The notes: a model not told the origin generated them from the sequence alone. 64,000 nt of DNA from Rhodamnia argentea (GCF_020921035.1 NC_063150.1:34829826-34893825); one strand, 5' to 3'. Counted from the first letter of the stretch, positions 35,560-47,953 are shown. Numbers and translations: made by a program.

Positions 35560-38422
35560 TCATTCTTGGTCGTCCACAGAGGTAAGCTGCCTCGAAAGCA
35601 AGGATCTTTCGTCATTTTCATCCAAGTCAATACTTTCCTCCATTCCGTAATGGATGTCAATCACGCTCCTCTCCTTCTCATAACCGCCGTTCGACTTTAC
35701 CGTACCAAGGCCGTCCAGGCTTTCTTCGGAGCGAGGGCTATCGACCTCCATCTGCTGCATTTCCGATTCAATCAGCTCAGTCATTCTTGCGCGGTCTCTA
35801 TCTCTCGGGTACGTGCAGTAGAGGAAAGAGTAGATAAGGCAACAGATCATCATTGGGATTCCGATGGCTGTGTAAAGGGCTTTCGCAAGCGATGCGGCGT
35901 TTTCCCTATCTGTTTCTATCTCTACGGAGTCGGATGATCCCTTGGGAATTGGCTTAAACCCGTAAACACGCTGAGCCAGAATCCCGACCAATGGGGGAGC
36001 GAATGATGCTAGGATGGACTCGAAGGAGCGATCCAGCGCATAGATGCTTGTTCTGGATTTCTCAGGGACAATCTCTGCAAATATTGGACTGTGTGCTCGT
36101 TTATATTTGCAAGAAATCAACTGGAGAACTATTTTAGCAACTAAAGCTGCTAATTTGGCACACGGAATCGCAGAAGTACAGCGCTACAAGGGGAAGCGCC
36201 ATTGAAAACAGAGTCTATTTGGACAAGCAATGTATGGAAAAAGCAAGTTCCTGCAAGAAGAGGCAATAGAATCTACTTGCTACGCTTACTTGTTCGTAGC
36301 CGGGGCATTCCAGGATATGATCAGACCCATGATAAACAGAACCAGACCGTGCATGAAGGCTGTGGAAGGGTCATCAGGCAATGCCAGGAGCAAAACTGCA
36401 GCTAAAGGAATCGCTGAACCAGAACTTATCTGCGACAAGATTATTCTACCCGAGTTGGGCAGGCGTTTGGCGAGCATATCCCCCATCCAGCCTCCGAAGA
36501 GACCACCAAGTGAAGCAGCGACAATGAACATTGTCATGAGGAATGCTGTTGTAATGTGAGTGAAGCCAATGAGTTCCAACCACATTGTGGCAAATGTAAG
36601 AGCTGACCACGGGAATGACCCAGACACGCCCTGAGCCACTATTATCTGAAATGATGGGATCCTCATCACCAATTTGGCTTCTTTAACCAGGTTCTTGAGT
36701 GCTGACCAGAAGGACTCTTTAGCTAGATTCTTGTCATCAGAATTTCGAGGATCCTTAGCAAAGAGCCGCACCAAAATACCGACGACAACACTTATGATGG
36801 CGACCAGGTGAAAAGCAATTCTCCAACCGGGGATTCCCAGGAAGGATGTTGAGGCTATTAAAACAGAACACAGCCCTCCGATGATGGAGCCGATGTTGCC
36901 CGTGAGCTGCAGCCATCCAAATGCCATCCCGCGGTTGCTATCATCTGTAGAGTCTGCAACAAGAGACTGAACTGCAGGTATTACTAGCGCAAGTCCGATC
37001 CCATTCAAGCCTCTTGAAATCGCCACCTGGAAAACAAATAGGTGATGATACTAAAAAGGGAAAAGGTACATTGTGATTGCATACACAAATGCTTAGACTA
37101 AAGGACTTCTACTAGATAGTGACGTTCTTAACAAAGAAAGCAAAAGATTTGGAAGCAGCTGAGAACTGTAGTCGTTTATCTCTTCCTTCAGATTTGATAA
37201 CCACTTGATCTTGTGCGTTTGAGTCACTGCCATTTCCTCCAAAGTATATAACAATATCATTGACACAATAGGTCGATGCCAACTCATTTAAATCTCTGTC
37301 AAAGAGTTCCCTCCAGATGAACTTCTCGTGTGTAGTCACGGTTAATACAACACGCTTCTAGGAACATGATCATATCCGACGACGAACGCTGGAAGCTCTT
37401 CCATTTCCTCATCCTTGCTGATTCTTTTCGGAGCTTGTGACATGTAAACATTGCTCAAGCCCCAACCTCCACATGAATAAGCGTAGGGGGGAGTGGGACT
37501 GCATTTTAGCAGGTTCAAAGCAAATTTGTGAATCCGAAATTCCTTTAAGGATCACAAAGTCTCATTCAATGACAGATAATATAAAGCACTGCCACATAAA
37601 CTCGAGATTGCTAATAACTGATGGTCAAGAATCCTGGACTGAGTAGCAGCATCACTCCACACGCTGCCCAGATGGGTTCAGCTCCATCGTGCTGATAAAT
37701 TCTAAAGGGCAAAAAACGGCATCACGAGTTGCGTAGTTACATCATCCTAGCAGAGTGCCAAAGTGGGGCATTACGGTACCAACCACGCATTGCGACAACC
37801 TATGCGAGCTATCCAACTTTCGAACCAAGCAACCTCGTAACCACCGGGCCTCTAGAACACGGAACAAGAAGTAAGATGCTTCCATTGCTCAACCATTATA
37901 CTGCGCTGAAAATTAAATCTCAGTACCCTTTTACTAGATCACCAGAAAAACCTCAATAACCAAAAGAACTAGACCAAATCCACATCTCCTCCCAATTGTC
38001 ATCCAAGAAAAAGCAACTGAAGTATAAAACGATGAAAACAGAAAACAACCTAACCACTCGCCCATCAAACTAAACCCAACGCAATCACTCCCTCACCAAA
38101 CTAAATCCCACCCACAAAGAGAGAGAGAGAGGACCTGAAGGAAAGTGGAGGAAATAGCGACGAGGAAAGTGGCGGCGGACCAGAGGAAGGCGCCGAGGGC
38201 AATGACGTGGGCACGGTTGTGGCGGGACGCAAGGTAAGCGGCGAGCGGATAGCAAGCAGACTGGACGATGGCGCGGAACAGCGTCAACGACCCGAGACCC
38301 GTCGGATCGATGTGCAGAGCAGCACCGACCTCCTTGTACACGCCCGGAAGCAGAGACTCGTCCGCCCTCTCCATGATGGACGCCAGATTCACCAGCACCA
38401 AAGTCACCGTCTCCGATTTCAT
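35560..38422 (-). CDS. MFS transporter, UNE2-like (intact copy)
   Basis: The product is a 12-helix major facilitator of the plant family that includes Arabidopsis At1g78130 (UNE2) and At4g36790. The substrate is not established. The exons are 38135-38422, 36290-37026 and 35560-36088 (minus strand), with GT-AG introns and phases that add to 518 codons including the stop. The second junction gives APATNNPIFAEIVPEKSR, the family's continuous sequence. Conserved segments include MERADESLLPGVYKEVG, LNGIGLALVIPAVQSLVADS, GWRIAFH and GVSGSFPWSAL. The C-terminal tail is acidic. I chose MKSETVTL as the start because the sister copy and the family begin there. An ATG seven codons upstream (38443) is an alternative. 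The first intron (1108 bp) carries no recognised gene. The gene lies head to head with a second copy at 39934. Confidence 0.9.
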
Positions 38423-39933
38423 CGTGCTCTTGCGCTGTTCCAAGAACAGAGGAAATCGGGAACTCCTCTTTTTCTCTGCGCATTCGATGGAAGAAAAATG
38501 TCTGGAGGCGAGCGAGGGCGTTGGTGGGCTTGACTTTGACTGGCCACTTGGCGCCGGTCACTCTGGGGCTGTGAAGGATCTGGTTGGCCGAGGAGGGACG
38601 TCGTGCGGGGCCTCCGGCTGAGGGTGGGGCCAAGACGACGGTAGGATCAGGAGGGCGTCCCACGTGTACGGGCGAGATTTCATGGGATGGGTCGCAGGAG
38701 GAGTCGGGGGGAATTTTGCCTTTCAAAGCGAGGAAGGAAATTGGAGCCCATTTTCGGACAAGATGCTTTTCTCTCTATAATGCTCGTCCGACGAAACGCG
38801 GTGTTTCTCTCTTTTTAGGTTCTGTCTTAAGATCTACGGATTCTAGACGCAATCGATGTGCGTTTTAAGCGGTTTATTCTTTCCGAATTGCCAAAAAAAA
38901 ATTCCTAAACTTTTGTTAATTCAGCCATAAATTTTTTCGTTTTTTATCAATTGAGTCCTATTGACCGAAAATTATTGACGTGAACGTCGGCCGTTCTACT
39001 TGACACGGACAACTCTTACGTGAATAATTTTTAATATATTTTATATTCTTTTTTTGTGATTTTTTTTTCTTCCGCGGCCGGCGAGGATGCTAGGATTTAG
39101 AACTTTTTTGATAAGTTTTTTCGAGATTCCGTGATCACCAAAACCTGAAAATATTATCCTCGATGCTATGGAAAAAAAAAAAAAAGGTGAAAGGCTCCTG
39201 TCAATCGTGAAATCTGTCGGATCTCATGTGGCGTACAAATTGACTTCTCATTCAAAAAAGGATCACCGAAGATTCCCTTCATTATAATCTTATTGAAAGC
39301 GAATTTCCGAATGGTGTAGACCATAGAGAAGCTCGGCCCATGAAAATTACATAATACAATTCTTGACACCCTCCATCGCATGTAATTCGAACGAACCGTT
39401 TTCTTTGGTTAAAACACATTATTCGTTGGTCTATTGAATCTTAGGCATTTTATGTTCGATTAATCGAGTCATAAATCTTTCGATCTAGATCTGACCGAGT
39501 CCTAATGTTGTCATCGGTAACGTTTCCTCGTGAACAAAAAGTATACCTTTTTTTTTTAATTTCGTGAACTAACAGTTTTCGATAATAAAAAAAAATACAC
39601 TTTGTAAAGGATTTCTATTAATGTATTCCAAAAAAAAATTAAATTATTTGTCGGCGGAACTCAATCACCGCCAGCGTCCAAAGACCAGATCTAGCCGCCG
39701 GCTAGCCTCGCCGGAGGTTAGGTGACCTCACGCGCGGCCTCGAGCGACCCCAGGCGATGGCCGCCTAAGCGTTATATTGAGATTTGGATTCTCGGCCTTG
39801 TCCTCTGTCTTTTGACCTTCGACGCTCCCAGGTCCCGAGTAGTCAAACCGTCAATTCGCCATCCCAAGTGAGGAAAGCTCGAGGCACTTTTCCATTTTTG
39901 GATTCCTCGGCTCTTCCCAACACGGCAAGGCAA
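38423..39933. other. Shared 1.5-kb divergent promoter region of the MFS pair
   Basis: The start codons of the two MFS copies are 1.5 kb apart on opposite strands, so this stretch must hold both promoters and 5' UTRs. It includes MITE-like debris at about 38885-39010 with TCCTAAAC and CAATTGAGTCC words. No TATA box could be assigned with confidence. Confidence 0.55.
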
Positions 39934-42135
39934 ATGAGATCCGAAACGCTGACGCTGACGCTGGTGCTGGTGAATCTGGCGGCGATAATGGAGAGGGCGG
40001 ACGAGTCTCTGCTTCCGGGCGTGTACAAGGAGGTCGGCGCTGCTCTTCACACGGATCCGACGGGTCTCGGGTCGCTGTCGCTGATCCGGTCCGCCGTTCA
40101 GTCCTGCTGCTACCCGCTTGCCGCTTACCTCGCGGCCCGCCACAACCGTGCCCGCGTCATAGCTCTCGGCGCTTTCCTCTGGGCCGCCGCCACTTTCCTC
40201 GTGGCTGTTTCTTCAACTTTTCTTCAGGTTCTCCACTCTCCCTCTCTAGTTCTTTGTGGGTGGGATTTAGTTTGGTGAGTGAGTGATTGGGTTGTGTTTA
40301 GTTCGATGGGTGAGCGTTTGGGTTCTCAATGTTTCAGTTGCCTGTTCTTGATTGATGATTGAGAATCTAGTAATGGGTAATGTTACTTGTACAGCGTCAC
40401 AGAATGATCTGAGAAATGTTCTTGGTATGGACATTGATAAGTTATGATCGAATGTTCGCAATCAGCATTCGATGACGTAGTTATGAATCCCGCAGTTCAG
40501 TAGGTCGTCCTCGGAATCGGTCCGGAGAGCATGGAGTTACACCACTCTGTCCTCAATCTTCAAATCATCCGTTTACGTCGAATTAATTCAGCAATGACTC
40601 TGTCTTTCATCGAGGGATTTCTTGTATGTAAATGCAATTGCAAAGTACCTTGCTGTGTTTAGTAATTTCTCTCTTTTGTTTTCCAGGTAGCAATTTCAAG
40701 AGGCTTGAATGGCATCGGGCTCGCAATAGTGATACCTGCTATCCAATCCCTCATCGCGGATTGCACGGACGAGGGCAACCGCGGGATGGCGTTTGGATGG
40801 CTGCAGCTGATGGGGAACCTTGGCTCCATCATTGGGTCGCTGTGTTCTGTTTTAATTGCCTCGACATCATTCCTAGGAATCCCCGGCTGGAGAATTGCTT
40901 TTCACCTGGTTGGACTAGTAAGTGTCATCGTTGGTGTTCTGGTGCAGCTCTTCGCAAGTGATCCTCAATTTTCCGATGACAATAACCTAGTTAAAGATCA
41001 GAATTTGCACAAGCCCTTCTGGTCAGATGTCAAAGACCTGGTTAAACAATCGAAATCGGTCATTAGAATCCCATCCTTTCAGATAATAGTGGCTCAGGGT
41101 GTATTTGGGTAATTCTCAGGGTCGGCTCTTTCATTCGCCCCAATGTGGTTGGAGCTCATCGGCTTCACGCACAGTACGACGGCCTTCCTTATGACGGCCT
41201 TCATCATCGCCTTCTCGCTCGGGGGTCTACTCGGAGGTTGGATGGGGGATGTTCTCGCCAGGCGCTTGCCCAACTCGGGAAGAATAATCTTGTCGCAGAT
41301 AAGTGCTGCTTCGGCCATTCCTTTAGCTGCCATTTTGCTTCTGGCGTTGCCCGATGATCCTTCCACAGCCTTCATGCATGGTCTCCTTTTATTTATCATG
41401 GGGCTGTGGACATCCTGGAATGCCCCGGCCACGAACAAGTGAGTGTAACTAGTAGGTTCTATGGCGCTCTCACCGCACGAACATGGTTATTAGAGATGTT
41501 GCCTGTCAGATCCCTATTTGATGAACCTTCATTCAATTCTGTAGCTTGAACATGTACCATTGCTACATGTTTCTCTAGGTTATTTTCTTGAGTATACTAA
41601 CGCAGAACATAGTCCAATTTTTGCAGAGATTGTCCCTGAGAAATCCAGAACGAGCATCTACGCGCTGGACAACTCTTTAGAGTCCATCCTGGCATCATTT
41701 GCTCCCCCGCTGGTTGGTATTCTGGCTCAGCATGTGTACGGGTATAAACCGATCCCTGAGGGATCATCCGACTCGATAGACATCGAGACAGATAGAGAAA
41801 ATGCCGCATCACTTGCCAAGGCGCTTTATGCTGCTATGGGCATTCCGATGGCCATCTGTTGCTTTATTTACTCTTTCCTCTACTGCACATACCCGAGAGA
41901 TAGAGAGCACGCCAGAATGGATGCGCTCATGGAAATGCAGCAGATCGACGTTGACAGCCCCTATGCAGGCGAAGAATTCTCCGACCTTGATACGCTGATA
42001 TCGGATGGGGCTTGTGGGAAGGGGAGGGGCGTGATCGACAGAGATCATGGAACGGACGAGTGGGTTGATTTAGACGGCAACGATGAGCAATCTTTGCTTT
42101 CCAGGCAGCAAACTTCCATGAATGTCGAAGAATAA
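39934..42135 (+). pseudogene. MFS transporter, UNE2-like (second copy, interrupted by one nonsense codon)
   Basis: This copy has the same gene structure as its neighbour. The exons are 39934-40227, 40687-41438 and 41613-42135, with conserved phases and GT-AG introns, summing to 523 codons including the final stop. A TAA lies in frame at 41110-41112 (codon 240), where the sister copy has TCA (Ser) in GVSGSFPWSAL. The reading frame is open before and after it, up to a normal stop at 42133-42135. Two nearby positions also differ (PW replaced by SG). The rest of the sequence is well conserved, so the loss looks recent, or else the base is an assembly error. If translated, the product would end after about the sixth membrane helix. 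Confidence 0.85.
41110..41112 (+). other. In-frame TAA in the second MFS copy
   Basis: Exon 2 is read as GTA TTT GGG TAA TTC TCA. The intact sister copy reads Ser at the TAA position, so a single C-to-A change explains the stop. Confidence 0.85.
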
Positions 42136-44914
42136 TGTGGAACCCGCGAGGCTCGCGAATCTTCGCAGGCTTGTATAGAAGCCATCAGTTCAATGATCTC
42201 TCGAAGGCTTGTCTCTCTGTACGGCCTCGCATCCAAGGGATTCCCTCTACAGCATCGCTCACTTCATCATCGGAAAGTTCAGGTCAGCAACCACCGCAAT
42301 GAAATGTCGTGCACTCCGTTATCGTATGACTTCCGAGGCGGATTGGTCGCGGACCGTCCACCATTGGAGCTCTTGTTACTGAATACTCTTAAATTGACTG
42401 AAAGAGGGAGACTGGTTTAATCAATTTAGTGATCTTTTTCCAGTCCATTTTCACTCGAGATGTGGACCAGCAACCTCTCTGTATCCTCTCCCAAGAAGCT
42501 GTATGTACCGTCCTTTCCGCGCTTTGCTTTTAGTTGGATTTCACTTTTTACCTACTGCTGCTGTAAGTCCTACGCCAAACTCATGTCAAAACGTTAAAAG
42601 CAGAAGGAAAAAGTGTAAAGAGTGAGAACTTTGGGTTAACATTGAGTTTCCAATATCCGGATCGGATGATCCGGCCGTCCAAAAGGAGAGTCACCATGAT
42701 GGATTAGTCCTGAACGTGCATATTTTGCTGTAAAACCTTCATGTCGCGACTGTTGCAGCCTCAGAAAATTACCCAAAAAAAAATCTTAATTCTATTGTAA
42801 TTGTGTAAATTCAGCCACAAACATTTTTTTTGCCAATTGAATCCTAAACCTTTTAGATTTATGACAATTCAGTCCATCCGATCGACTTTGGATGGCCGGC
42901 ATTGACATGGCTTAAAAAAAAAGGAAAAAGGAAAAAGGAAAAAATAAACAAAAAATTTGTTATTAAAAATTGTCACGTCGGCGTCAGCCGACCAAAGTTA
43001 TCTAGATAAACTGAATTAGCACAAATGCAAAATGTTTAGGACTCAATTGACAAAAAAAAGATTTAGGATCGAATGGGCACAATTGCAATATGTTGATGAC
43101 TTTTTTTTGGTAATTTTCCCCTTGTTCATGTTGTGAACACAATTTTGTTTTTTAATCACGAACAATTATCACGATGAAATAAAAAAAATTATGAACATTT
43201 TTTAACCCTAATAGTAGCATATTAATTCACCTAAGAAAAGTCATGCGAAGCCTTAATCTAGGTAAATGCAAAACGTTCTTTCAAGAGCTTTTATATGGTA
43301 TTTGGACGATTTTAGAATCAATTGAATATTCGAACACATTTTCTTTTTCCTACATCAGACGTGGAACATCACCTTGTCTAGTCAAAACAACTTATGATCC
43401 ATCGACACCGTTTGAAAATTTAAAATGAGAGCAACCTACATTTTTCCGTACCCGGATAGAATCTTTCAAACGAATCGCACATTACTCTTCAAGCACTCTG
43501 TTGATCTTTCAGCGACCGTGATCGTCTCGATATCCAGTTGCATCCAGCAACTATTCCATGACGCGGCCTTAGACTTACCGTTCGCGGGGGGATAGACCCC
43601 CCGGGGGGGTCCGGTGGGCCGGAGATGAATCATGAGTTACAACAATTGGAGAGCTGAGGAGAGCCATCATTGCCCTCAGGCATGGGGCCAGCCCCTCCCA
43701 ATGCTTCCCCCCATCAAAAAAAGGAAGTGATTCAAGATTCACCCTAAGATCCCCCAAAATCCCCATGACTACAATAATATATCATGCATTGCTTCATTTG
43801 TCCATCCTTGGCCCAAAAGCTAAGACCTGAAACTGAAAAGATAGTGTGAAAAAGAGGTCACCCAAATTTTCTTTTGTCTTCTTCAATCTTTTTGTTGAAA
43901 AAAAAAGAGAGGGAGAGAAAAAAACCCAAGAAAGATCTCATATCATATGCCATCATAGCCTACAACTGCTCCCAAAGATTCAAATTTTTTTGAAGCTCTC
44001 TCTTTTCCCATCTCTTTCAATCATACCAAAAGGTACCCAAAAAGGCAGAGGGATGCATAATTGAACTTGCTTACACATATGAGAAAAGAGAAGAGAGATC
44101 ATGATCTATCAATCACACATACAAACACACTGAAATGAAAGAAAGAAGACTCACTTTCGGGGATGAAACGCATCACCGGCCTTTGCCTTTGCCTTTGGCA
44201 AATGTCATCATGATGACTGTTTTTGGGGGGGGAGGGGGGTCGACTGGCTTTTGTTTCAGAGTTTTTTCAGTTCTAAAAAGATGTGATCTTATCATTTGGT
44301 TTTTGATTAAGTGTCGTGCTTTTTGTTGCTTTTTTGGTTGGGGAACCAAATTATACTTTCCTATAGTTACACGTCAACCTTGTATTTTGGGTTTTTTTTT
44401 TCTCTTTCTAATTCAACTTTTTTTAGAGGGGGTCGATCTAAAACAGAATACTTTTTCTTAGTCGGTGTGATCGGTCGTACATAGATCCAATTCTTCGATT
44501 TGTTGGATTTCTTAGAAATTGTTTTTCTGTTCTAGGGGTATCGAGATGTCACTATGTCATGATATTTTATCTATTTCTCCAGGAAAATAGGTATCTCCAG
44601 AAAAGATTTTCAATTTAGTCACCCCTTATAACCTTAACTATTACCTTAAAAAAAAAAAAAACTTTAGTAGTGGACACTCCAAGAGATTTGGTGGTTGGGA
44701 TGTGGCGCGGGCCACTCGTCCATGCATATAAGGAAAAGGGTCACTTTGGTTGTCCGAGATCGGTCTATTTGCAAGGGATTCAAATCACCTTATTCTAAAA
44801 TTTCACAACATGCTTTGAAACCCGATTGTCGAAAACAATTACGAAAAGTGCAGGAACCGTTTTTTCCCGTAAAGAATCGCGTCAAGCACACGTATGTTTT
44901 GAGGAGTAATTTTG
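42136..44914. other. Intergenic DNA, including the 3' flank of the second MFS copy
   Basis: The first several hundred bases probably include the 3' UTR of the second MFS copy. A MITE-like inverted repeat at 42764-43118 is listed separately. A GC-rich palindromic patch lies at about 43587-43612. No gene is recognised. Confidence 0.45.
42764..43118. mobile_element. MITE-like inverted-repeat element (about 355 bp)
   Basis: The left arm starts GAAAATTACCCAAAAAAAAA. The right arm read in reverse starts GAAAATTACCAAAAAAAAGT and continues with the same CAATTGTG and CAATTGA words. It looks like the family of 44915-45264 in size and sequence. I could not find a convincing target-site duplication, so its ends are less certain. 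Confidence 0.55.
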
Positions 44915-45264
44915 GGGAAAATTGTCCAAAAAATCTTAAATCTATTGCATTTGTGTCAATTCAATCATAAACCTTTCAATTGTGTCAATTTAGTCCTAAA
45001 CCTTTTGACGACTTGCCAATTCAGTCCTAAACCTTTTGAAAATTATGTCAATTTAATCCTAAACCTTTTAATAATTTGCCAAACTAGTCTTGCACCTTTT
45101 AACAGATTACCAATTTAGTTCTTTCGGCCAATTACTCAAATAATAAATTTAGGACTAAAATGGCAAAACTTCAAAAGATTTAGGACTAAATTGATACAAT
45201 TGAAAAGTTTAGGACTAAAATGACAAATTTTCAAAAGGTTTAAGACTTTTTTGTTAATTTTTTC
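44915..45264. mobile_element. MULE-type MITE (350 bp)
   Basis: A perfect 10-bp direct repeat AGTAATTTTG flanks the element (44905-44914 and 45265-45274). The two arms form one long imperfect inverted repeat rich in TCCTAAACC/GGTTTAGGA words and fold on a centre near 45130. No coding frame is present. The TSD length fits the Mutator superfamily. Confidence 0.72.
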
Positions 45265-45612
45265 AGTAATTTTGTATGGATCACATCAATCTCGTCTCAT
45301 GACAAATTCTAAGGATGACACTCGTGTCAAAAAAAAAAAAACACGAAAGTATGAGCACAATCGTCCACTCTTCCGCTCTTTGTAGGTTTAAAACATGTCA
45401 CTTAAAACTTAATTTAGATCAAGCCAAGACAAGAAAGACATGAACTCCAAGATTTTAATAAGACTCACCGCCAATTTAAAGAACTTTTAACGTATTCACC
45501 GTCCAATGGGTGACTTGTGTACTTAGACTCAAGTATTTAACCGAATTTATTCACATATCAACCTTTCAATAGCCAACATGCAAAAAAAAAAAAAAAACTC
45601 CGATATAATAAC

Positions 45613-46076
45613 CTAAGAAGCACCGACATTCTTCGGAGGCCTCCTTGTCGTGGCGGATACTCCAACACTCTCCACGTGCGATCCACATGTGGTCGGTGCT
45701 CCAAACACGCCATCGAACGTGAGTCCAACATCTCGACATGCCATTTCGACACTTACGGGGTCAAGTTTAAGCATTTTTAAAAAATTAGGGGTCAAAATGT
45801 AGATTTATCAAAAATATATATACTTAAATCGTTTATCCAGCCACCCTAAAAGTAATACACACAGTCATAAAAAAAAAAAAAAAACTAATCGTGAATCCCT
45901 AACACAAGAAGAAGAAAAAAATCACAGATATTTTTATATAATTATGAATATATAAAAATATACATTTGATATACAACGTATCATAACGTGTTGAAATTCT
46001 CTATTTTTTTTAGAAATGAAATATCGGCGTGTCGTGTCGTATGTCGGGTGTCGGTGTTAGTATCGGTGCTACTTAG
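45613..46076. mobile_element. hAT-type MITE (464 bp)
   Basis: A perfect 8-bp direct repeat ATAATAAC flanks the element (45605-45612 and 46077-46084), the TSD length of hAT elements. The ends are inverted repeats: CTAAGAAGCACCGACA at the left against CTAAGTAGCACCGATA at the right read in reverse. The subterminal DNA is rich in GTGTCG words. No transposase is present. Confidence 0.75.
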
Positions 46077-46084
46077 ATAATAAC

Positions 46085-46681
46085 TATGCCAAAACTTTAG
46101 ATAGACCAAGTAGAAATAATAGTAGCTAGATATACGACCCCGATAGAAAACTTTGGAATTCATTTTAATTCTTTTTCTTATCTTCAGTTGACTCTAACTT
46201 TCTTTTTTCTTTCATTTTTTTTAAACCTTTTTTTAAATATTTGAAGCACCTAACAGACAGCTGAAATCCCTCCGTGATCAGGTATGACTTCTACTGGGGA
46301 CAGCGGCCGTCAAGATATGCCTTCGACTTTTGCTTATTTATTCCACGGACATGCAACAAAGCATTCGTGTTATTATACAAAATACCAATTTAATTACAGA
46401 CATAGATAGAGAATGAATACTTAAATTATTCATGCATCCGTAGCAGAAGCCCTTACCTAAGTAGCCCCGACACGTGACACTGCGCGCACCACACAACACA
46501 TCATTTAAAAAAAAAAACATAAAGAAATTTCGACACGTTAAAACGCATTTGTATATATACATGATAATAAAAATATCAGCGATGAATTTTTCCTTCTTTC
46601 GTTAAGAATTCTCGATTAAGTTTGTTTGAGGCCGGTCAAGTATATTAATCTTCGAGCGACCGAGTATATGACTTAAGTATA
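46085..46681. other. Intergenic DNA, nothing recognised
   Basis: AT-rich sequence between the hAT-type MITE and the Pack-MULE-like element. I see no gene or repeat structure here. Confidence 0.4.
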
Positions 46682-46690
46682 TTAATTTTG

Positions 46691-47944
46691 GGGAAAAATT
46701 CAAAAAAGGGCCCGAAGTCCTCATGTTTTCTCAAATAAGGGCCCCAAGTGAACACTGTTTCAAAAAAGGGCCCGAAGTCCTCATATTTTCTCAAATAGGG
46801 GTATCAAGTGAATACTATTTCAAATAAGGGCTTGAAATGGCCTTAAAATCTCAAAAAAGGGCCTGATTCAAGGGTATTTTAGTCTTTTTACTTATTTAGT
46901 TTTTTTTATTATAATTTTTGTTATCTGTTTCAAAAAAAAAAAAAAGATGGTACCTTTTCTTGGATCCGGGAGCGTGAGAGCTTGCTTTGAACGGAGGCGG
47001 AGGAGCAATTGCAGAAGCACTCTGAAATGGCCTCTTTTGCATCAGATTAGCACTCGAGGAGCTCTTCGCGCCTTCAACTGCAAGAGGAGATGAGACGGGG
47101 TTGTTGCGATGCGAGAGCAGAGGTTCATATGGGGGCAAGAAGGGCTTGTAAAGCTCGTGGAGCTCCTCCCCGGAAAGATGCCTTTCCCTGGTCTCGAAGG
47201 GCACCGAATCCGATCCTTCCCATTGCGAGAGAAGGGAGCGCAGGAAGCGGGTTCTAGGCGATGCTCCCTCGCCGATAACGCGGCGGCAGCGGCGGCGGTG
47301 GCGGAGGAGGAGGAGGAGGTTGTGCAGCCTCTGACCACCGCATGCGGATCCCGGTCGACCTCCATGGCCTCTCCGAAGCTCTTGAGGGCTCGCTCGGGTG
47401 TTTCGGAGGCGAGCTCGCACCAAAGCCGCCCGGGGGACTCGCGCCCGTCTCCGAAGCTCTTGAGGGCTGCCCCTCCCGCTTGCCCCTCCCGCTTGTGACC
47501 GGGCGACCCCCCACCCGCGATGGGCGACGGCCGGCGACCCCCGATCCGGGCGGGGACCGCCGGCCTCACCCAGATCCGGGAGAGGGCCAGAGGCCCTCGC
47601 CTCGGCCCGTGGGGGGCCCGGGGTCGCCGGCGACCCCGCCGGCCTTCGCCGCGCCCGCCGACCCCCACCCGGCGGCGGGCGGCCACGGGCGGGAGGGGCA
47701 GCCCTCCCGCTTTGTGCATATTTTTTTTTTTAATCAAGAAAAAGAAAAAAAATAATAAAAAAATTAAAATGTGAAATAACCAAAATACCCTTCAAGCCGG
47801 ACCCTTTTTTGAAACATTATAACCACTTCGGGCCCTCAATTGAAACGTACTATATTACTTCGAGCCCTTATTTGAAACATAATTCACTTTGGGCCCTTAT
47901 TTGAAAAAATTAAGAGAAGTTCGGGCCCTTTTTGAATATTTCCC
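46691..47944. mobile_element. Pack-MULE-like element with GC-rich captured interior (1254 bp)
   Basis: A perfect 9-bp direct repeat TTAATTTTG flanks the element (46682-46690 and 47945-47953). The terminal inverted repeats run about 170-200 bp and start GGGAAAAATTCAAAAAAGGG at the left, GGGAAATATTCAAAAAGGG at the right in reverse. Each arm is built from repeated TTTCAAATAAGGGCCC-type units. Both arms end in the matching words CAAGGGTATTTTAG and GAAGGGTATTTTGG. Between them is about 0.8 kb of GC-rich DNA with coding-like properties (separate entry). The TSD length and long TIRs indicate a Mutator-like element carrying host sequence. Confidence 0.78.
46900..47423 (-). pseudogene. Coding-like sequence inside the Pack-MULE-like element
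   Basis: A 175-codon minus-strand frame (ORF 46896-47423) runs through the interior. The middle and end look protein-like, with short segments such as SGEELHELYKPFLPPYEPLL and ASAIAPPPPFKASSHAPG. The start side overlaps a GCC/GGC-rich tract that is open in several frames. No family is recognised. It may be an exon captured from a host gene, and whether it is expressed is unknown. Confidence 0.4.
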
Positions 47945-47953
47945 TTAATTTTG

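Noticed and set aside
37093-37339. Small open frames between MFS exons 1 and 2
   Set aside because: They lie within the intron of the intact MFS copy and do not match the family.
38085-38726. 213-codon minus-strand open frame over MFS exon 1
   Set aside because: It is an out-of-frame shadow. The in-frame product matches the MFS family and its sister copy.
47042-47737. 231-codon minus-strand open frame in the Pack-MULE-like element
   Set aside because: Its first part runs through a GC-rich low-complexity tract that is open in several frames. The neighbouring minus frame (46896-47423) looks more protein-like, so I did not call this one.
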